Below, in pieces: positions 59,101-64,000 of a stretch of DNA of 64,000 nucleotides. The notes beneath the pieces are model-generated. The model had not been told where the DNA came from. It ran no database searches and saw nothing but the letters and a program-made list of their open reading frames with translations. Each line of letters starts with the position of its first letter. The stretch's first letter is position 1. Source of the stretch: Asterias amurensis (lineage: Eukaryota; Echinodermata; Asteroidea; Forcipulatida; Asteriidae); NCBI RefSeq assembly GCF_032118995.1, contig NC_092668.1, forward strand, positions 3,947,501 through 4,011,500. Direction: 5' to 3'. The position numbers and the translations under genes are program-made.

Positions 59101-59524
59101 AGATAAGACTACTCTTTTTGAAATCAACCCAGGGCAATGGAGACCATCTGTGGCCTCCGTTTGATGCCTGGCCTGCCCCCCGAGTGGTTCAATTTTATGA
59201 CCATCTTTCCATTCGTGAACTTTTTTAATTGATTTTGTTTGCTAAATCTGTGCCTCTCTTTGCTTACAGACGGTTACCTTGGAGATATTGCGCTCACAGA
59301 AGATGACTACCGCCGGGAAGTCAACTTGTACAAACAACAAAGGCAAGAGAGTCGAGGAGAGAGGGCAAAGACTGGAAGAGCATTAGACAAACAGTTGGCA
59401 AGAGATGAGAAAATTGAAGCGCGGGAAAGACGGAGGCAAGCTAAATTGGAGAAGAAGGCATTGAAGGAGGAGAAGAGGAAAGCACGTAAACATCCGAATC
59501 TTCAAACCATTCAAATAATTGAAG
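50110..59524 (+). CDS. BMP1-like: BMP1/tolloid-like metalloprotease, exons 1-2 (signal peptide and prodomain)
   Basis: Secreted astacin proteases of this family cleave procollagens and Chordin. Exon 1 (50110-50362) has ATG in good context, a signal peptide with core FFVTFLGLCLL, a His/Asp-rich stretch and the motif FADPCKA. Exon 2 (59270-59524, acceptor TTGCTTACAG) continues in phase: DGYLGDIALTEDDYRREV, matching BMP1 DPCKAAAFLGDIALDEEDL as I remember it. It then has a very basic, Lys/Arg/Glu-rich helix and ends IIEG/GTAAGC, phase 1. About 169 residues are visible. The prodomain cleavage site and astacin, CUB and EGF domains must lie right of the window. Intron 1 is 8.9 kb and holds several MITEs. 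Which paralogue it is (BMP1, TLL or another echinoderm tolloid) cannot be told. Confidence 0.82.
50582..50609. repeat. Poly-A run, about 25 nt
   Basis: Uninterrupted A run in tolloid intron 1. A similar run lies at 61474-61500. Confidence 0.8.
51393..51567. mobile_element. MITE family D, near-perfect hairpin
   Basis: A 175-bp element whose halves are almost exact inverse copies (AGGGGTGGACTTCACAAAGG and CCTTTGTGAAATACACCCCT, with TTAGGACTAGTCCTAGGC arms). It looks recent. Tolloid intron 1. Confidence 0.85.
51714..51905. mobile_element. MITE family F copy
   Basis: CAGGGCCCACTTTCACTAAG at the left and TTTTTGGGCCCTG at the right, with a TGCTTAGC-type interior. Confidence 0.6.
52541..52713. mobile_element. 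MITE family D nested in a family F element
   Basis: GGGGTCGATTTCAGAGAGTT to TTTTGTGAAATCAACGGC. Surrounding family F traces are GCTAAGCAATTAACGAGTGG to the left and TTATGAAATTGCGTCCTGG to the right. Confidence 0.6.
54253..54615. mobile_element. MITE family A, reverse orientation
   Basis: From TTAATTGTCAACGACCAGTC to CCAATAGTGTCCACTGCC and TTAA at 54612-54615. Further A fragments are at 53218-53320 and 54618-54770. Confidence 0.75.
55332..56652. mobile_element. Transposon-like element, family K, with subterminal ACCCGAACCGGTCTAA repeats, 1.3 kb
   Basis: Left end GGGTATGTTCAGACAGCG, right end CGGCGTGTGAACGACC, similar when inverted. Near the ends ACCCGANCCGGTYTAA occurs five times (55362, 55443, 56489, 56547, 56596). 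No transposase frame. Confidence 0.6.
56660..58640. other. Tolloid intron 1, no gene seen
   Basis: Poly-C/poly-A runs at 57908-57955. A stretch at 57515-57570 (minus) that recurs at 62502-62570 (AGGAACAAAATAGTCTGGTT) is a dispersed repeat. The longer frames at 57391-58008 (-) and 58208-58489 (+) carry no recognisable protein. Confidence 0.5.
58647..59130. repeat. Family D MITE in a 172-bp tandem array, 2.8 units
   Basis: TCGATTTCACAAAGAGTTA-type starts at 58651, 58822 and 58994. The first two units are nearly identical and include the linker GATATAAGGGCCTATGTTG; the third is diverged and ends in GAAATCAACCC. Confidence 0.85.
59270..59524 (+). CDS. BMP1-like: Tolloid-like exon 2
   Basis: Encodes the conserved LGDIAL prodomain motif and then about 60 residues of charged, likely helical sequence (ARDEKIEARERRRQAKLEKK). 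A tandem repeat of family D MITE ends 140 bp upstream. Confidence 0.82.
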
Positions 59525-60087
59525 GTAAGCCAATAAAATGAAATATGCTTAGAAACAAAATGTAGCTTAGCACAAAACAGTTATGCTTACCAGCTCACGT
59601 TTCATGTCACATCGTGCATAATTTGTGACTGGTATCCTGCTCTGTGCTTAAAATCAGCTCTATGTGAATGTTTTTGGGTCCTGCAAAACGCTAGGATTAA
59701 TCCTATCTCGAGTTAGGACGAGTAACTCGTCCTAACTTATGACGGGTTCAATGCGTCCTAACGTCTACTCTGTTCTCAACCCAGTTTGCTCTTTAATCCA
59801 ACCACAGGATACAGGTCCCTACGTCACCAAGAAATAGACCCTCACTTGACCTTGTTTCTAAGACGGATCTCGGAGTAGTCGTACTTTCACTGCACTAAAT
59901 TATGAGCCCATAATGACTTTAAGCATAGAGCATTTCAAGAGGGAGGGACACAAACTGATGAGACTTTAAAGGAAATTTCTCGTTAGGCCCCCCCCCCCCT
60001 CTTGGTGGCATTGGACTTGGCATTTAGCTTTGGTAATTATTGGTGCACTTTGTGCCACGGATGTGCATTGCACTTTTCGCAAAAAAA

Positions 60088-60342
60088 AAGTACTGTGCCC
60101 AATTCCATAGAGTTGCTTAGCACAAAAAATTGCTTAGCGTGAAACTTCTTCCTTGATAAAAAAAGGCCTACCAACCAAATTTCCATTTGTTGCATATTGC
60201 TTGTTACATGGTGTTCAGCTGTTGTTTGCTTATCCTGAAAATCACGTGGAAATTTGGTTGGTAATCCTGTTTTTATGAAGGCAAAATTTTCATGCTAAGC
60301 AAATTTTGTACTTAGCAGCTCTATGAAATTGGGCCCTGGTCG
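60088..60342. mobile_element. MITE family F copy
   Basis: CTGTGCCCAATTCCATAGAG to CTCTATGAAATTGGGCCCTG, interior rich in TGCTTAGCA. Confidence 0.7.
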
Positions 60343-60520
60343 AGTAGTCTTATCATAGAGTAAGGATCTTATGAACAAGCGCAAGGAGTAAACAGAAAGA
60401 AGAAACAAGTGTTATGCTTTACGGGATTTAGGGTATTCGTCCCATTGTCCCAGGTGGAAACCTTTGACACGTGTACAAGTTGGAACAAATTACGAATGAG
60501 GGATGTGCAAGTTAATTATT

Positions 60521-60892
60521 GTACTATTGGCAATTGTCAAAGACCAGTCTTCTCACTTAGTGTATCTCAACATATGCATAAAATATCAAACCTGTGAAAA
60601 TTTGAGCTCAATTGGTCGTCAAAGTTGCGAGATAATAATGAAAGAAAAAACACACCTTGTCACACGAAGTTGTGTGCTTTCAGATGCTTTACTGAGGTCT
60701 CGAATTCAAGGCATTTGATAGCAGACAACTAGTGCGACAAGGGTGTTTTTTCTTCCATTATTCTCTCACAACTTCGACTACCAATATTGAGTTCAAATTT
60801 TCAACGGTTTGTGATTTTATGCATATGTTGAGATACACGAAGTGAGAAGACTGGTCTTTGACAATTTACCAAAGATGTCCAGTGCCTTTATA
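60521..60892. mobile_element. MITE family A copy
   Basis: TACTATTGGCAATTGTCAAA to ACCAAAGATGTCCAGTGCC. The central palindrome is rearranged. Confidence 0.7.
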
Positions 60893-61667
60893 AGCCATGT
60901 TGTGATATAAGTTTTGTCAAGGGGCCGGGTTTGGTGGAGGTAAGGTTTAAGCTTACAACTGCTTACTCAGTAGCTTTTTCTACGAAATGGAAACCAGGTG
61001 ACACCATTCAATCCACAATTAAAGTTACAGCGGGTGGTGTGAAATATAAAGGAAAGAAAATGTCCACATGTCGTTGGCCAACATTCCAAAGTGTGTGTGT
61101 CCCTCCCCCTGGGCCTGGGTGGTTCACGTATCAGCAGACAACTGATTGACATAAGTTAACATTCAAGAATCTTTTCGTTATGAGATAATCAGCAGAAATT
61201 AGACCGTAGCTAACGCAGCGGGTATGTGAACTTCTGAGCCAGTCAGCTGATCACAAGTTTCGTTTTTTGGAGTGCTGTAAAACAGTAACAGAAGCACACA
61301 GCGCTGTGTTGCAGTCCCTCTGTGGACATTCCTTTGTTACAATCCTATTGATTGTTCAACCATGGAGTCAACACTGTCAAAACATTGTGGACGTGTGTCA
61401 GTCTCTTTTGCTCGTAGGTCCACATTTCGTACATGTAGAGTTACAAGTGTTTTGCCAATAAATCAGCATTACGTCAAAAAAAAAAAAAAAAAAAAAAAAA
61501 CTATCTGTGACACTACCTTTAAGTTCTTCTCCTGAGAGGTCAAAGGTCGGCACTCATCTAATAATGCCACGACAGACCCTTTTCTGTCGTAATGTCTGAT
61601 TTGCCATGAATTTAAGCAAAGAGGAATTAAGTACACGACGTTACAGGTGTTTTGATGTAGTGAACCT

Positions 61668-61853
61668 GGGCCCAATTTCAGTAGAGTTGCTTAAGCACAA
61701 AAAGTCGTTAAGCACAACAAACTTTCACTTACACAGAATGATGTTACCAGTCGAACTACCATGTAGCATGTACAAGTTGTGAGTGGTATATCTGCTCATT
61801 TCTGCTTAGCAGACACTTTTCAAGCAATTTTTTTTCTGAAATTGGAACCTGAT
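61668..61853. mobile_element. MITE family F copy
   Basis: CTGGGCCCAATTTCAGTAGA to CTGAAATTGGAACCTG, interior GCTTAAGCACAAAAAG. Confidence 0.65.
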
Positions 61854-62908
61854 GGGTCGAGATTGAATCTGTCATATTTTGGTCACATACACCCCTAAAG
61901 TGATGGACTATTCCCCGTTGATGCAAGACACCTGCCGGTCATTTATCGTAAACGACGGCATGTTTGAAATAATTGCTGATGAGCTTAAAAAAAAAAAAAC
62001 ACGTAACAAAGTCGGCATTCCTAGCACTTTCCAAAAGTTTTTGAACTTTATTGAACGCTATTTTGGACTCGTGAAAGCATAATCTATTATAAATTAGGTT
62101 GTAATTAAAAACATAAATTGGACTTATTAGGTGAGTCAACGTGGATTGTCTACATACATGTACACATGTACATGTATAGACAGTTGTGTCTGTCTGGATC
62201 ATTTTTCATTCAGTTATCCTTCGGGATTGATTTAGTGCAAGAGTTCTCCAAAAAAGTAATTTTATGAGGTATGTTTGCAATTTTCCAAGTCAACAACATT
62301 GGTGGAACAGGTGCAGAAACAGCTGGTGTCATTATGTAAACAAGTAATCAAACAAAGTACAAAAGCACACACAGAATAATATAATAAAACAACCCCCAAA
62401 ACACACAAACTAGAACCACACTTTTTAACCTTGATTGTTAGACACTAAAGCGTTTACAAAGCCGTCTATGAAGATCTTTTTAACGGTGCAGCCATCTTGC
62501 ATGTCTCCCATTGATATCAATGTTACCAAATCGAGGCTGGAGGAACAAAATAGTCTGGTTCCTAATTGCAAGATGATTATTAACATGCATTATTGTTATT
62601 CGAAACGAGGAACAGGACCAAGATGGAGTAGCTAGGGGGTGACAAATGGTCGCTACTCGAACTTGCCTAAATTGGACAGTCAAGACGCTTTAACAGAATC
62701 TAATTTAAATGCCTATGTCGTTCGTCCTTTTTTTATTGTCTTTATTTTGCAGTCGCTCTTGTACTTTACTAGCCGTTATCTGACCCCATGTTTATCATCA
62801 ATGACTTTAGTCTAGCATCTAGGTTATGTATCTACCCCATTGGGAGTATACACACATACCTCCTTTAACTTTTAAGACGCAACTACTACCGTAGCAAACT
62901 CAAACGTC

Positions 62909-63430
62909 TTAAATGCACTGGAAACTATTGGTAATTACTCAAGATAATTGTAAGCATAAAAACTTACTTGGTAATGAGCAACGGAGAGCTGTTGGTAGTA
63001 AAAAACATATAGTGGGAAACGGCTCCCTCTGAAGTAACGCAGTTTTGAGAAAGAGGTCATTTCTCACTGAAATACTTGGATTAAATTCCGAGCTCTCGAA
63101 TTCCAAGGCATCTGAAGTGAAAGTACTTGTTTCGACAAGGGTATTTTTTCTTCCATTTTTCTTTAGCAACTTCGACGACCAAGTGAGTCAAAAATTTCAC
63201 AGGTTTGTTATTGTATGCATAATGTTGAGATACATAAAGTGAGAAGAGTGGTCTTTGACAATTACCAATTATAGTGTCCAGTGTCTTTGCACCATAGGCA
63301 CTGTAAACTATTGGTACTCAAAATAATTAAAAGCATAACAAACTTACTTAGTAACGAGCAATAGAGAGCTTTTGAGAAAAAGTCATTTCTCACTAAAATA
63401 TTTGAATTGAACTCTGAACTGAAAGCACAC
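62909..63430. mobile_element. MITE family A copy followed by a partial second copy
   Basis: 62909-63288 runs from TTAAATGCACTGGAAACTA to TAGTGTCCAGTGTC. 63296-63430 repeats the first third in the same orientation (GGCACTGTAAACTATTGGT). Confidence 0.65.
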
Positions 63431-63439
63431 AACTTGTTC

Positions 63440-64000
63440 GACACGGGATAGTAACAATTGGGGTCACCCTATGTCCACAGCCTGTCACATTCGAGCATGT
63501 TATACCTCTGTACGGTTATACAAATTTGATAAGATAAACTGCAACCAATCTTGCTCTAGATAAAGCAAAATTCATTTGCAAACAAGAATGCTATCAATCA
63601 ATCGAGGAATCAAGATAACAAACTGCAATTTCAAAAAGTTTAAATTCCTTGAAAGTGACACCACCACCAATTCTTAGTTTTGGTGTTTTGGAATTGTCTT
63701 TTTTTTTTATCCCGAGAAGTTATTTCTTGGACGAAGCCCCTTCAAAGTATGTGCTTAATGCAAACACGGGCAAGCAGAGTCATTTGCTTGTTTACAATGC
63801 TTGTAAATGCTTCAAAAGTACATACATTACTTGGGCATGTGTAACATACGTAAACAGACCATGTGTCAATCACAAGTTATCGCGCACTGTTTCTGGCCAG
63901 CCTGTGTAAACCCCAAATGGTTCATGCCTCGCCGGTTTCTGTTTAACGAAGGTTGACTTTATCACCGGAGTGGCAGGTGTTTAGTGCAGAGTTAATTGGC
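63440..64000. other. Right edge, tolloid intron 2, no exon seen
   Basis: No splice-flanked frame resembling the astacin domain was found between 59525 and the end. A purine/pyrimidine dyad-free, ordinary intronic sequence. Confidence 0.4.

Noticed and set aside
60931-61149. Plus-strand ORF as a candidate tolloid exon 3
   Set aside because: No astacin motif, no acceptor at the right phase, and it contains a chance Pro-rich tail.
1-64000. CRISPR array, operon or bacterial features
   Set aside because: The direct repeats are U1 genes, MITEs or minisatellites, and the genes have introns. No bacterial organisation is present.

Overview
This is a window of animal nuclear DNA, most likely from an echinoderm and probably a sea star. 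The evidence is short exons with GT-AG introns, a U1 snRNA gene cluster with metazoan promoter elements, SGPL1, sigma-class GST and tolloid-like genes, and a very dense load of short TTAA-flanked foldback elements. The species call is an inference from overall style; no single sequence proves it. Most open frames here are by-products of repeats.

Layout. (1) 1-4.8 kb, minus strand: the 5' two thirds (149 codons, four exons) of a sigma-class glutathione transferase resembling hematopoietic prostaglandin D synthase. The remaining C-terminal exon(s) lie beyond the left edge. Its introns hold foldback elements and a decayed LINE 3' end. (2) 4.8-10.2 kb: no gene seen; MITEs, a minisatellite rich in ATTGG, and a TATCGA-rich stretch. 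(3) 10.2-19.1 kb: a tandem array of nine U1 snRNA genes, all on the minus strand, each with a 3' box and a promoter block at fixed spacing, plus one unit that has lost its U1. Three copies have one-base indels at the RNA 5' end, and in two of these the indel falls inside the splice-site-recognising sequence. (4) 19.1-23.1 kb: repeats and one doubtful small membrane ORF. (5) 24.0-25.8 kb, minus: a C2H2 zinc-finger gene with 14 canonical fingers, interrupted by one single-base frameshift. (6) 26-29.9 kb: no gene; SINEs and MITEs. (7) 29.96-46.01 kb, minus: a complete 15-exon sphingosine-1-phosphate lyase gene (SGPL1), 568 codons, with introns packed with transposons. (8) 46-50.1 kb: intergenic DNA and the probable 5' UTR of the next gene. 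(9) 50.11-59.52 kb, plus: the first two coding exons (signal peptide and prodomain) of a BMP1/tolloid-like metalloprotease; the astacin, CUB and EGF exons are beyond the right edge. (10) 59.5-64 kb: the following intron, again full of MITEs.

The protein genes are functionally unrelated neighbours: lipid or xenobiotic thiol chemistry, sphingolipid breakdown, extracellular matrix and BMP processing, and a probable DNA-binding regulator. The U1 cluster supplies the spliceosomal RNA that recognises 5' splice sites. Exon boundaries were placed by reading splice signals and matching remembered family sequences; no alignment was run. Scattered one-base indels inside the U1 array and the zinc-finger gene may be real or may be consensus errors.
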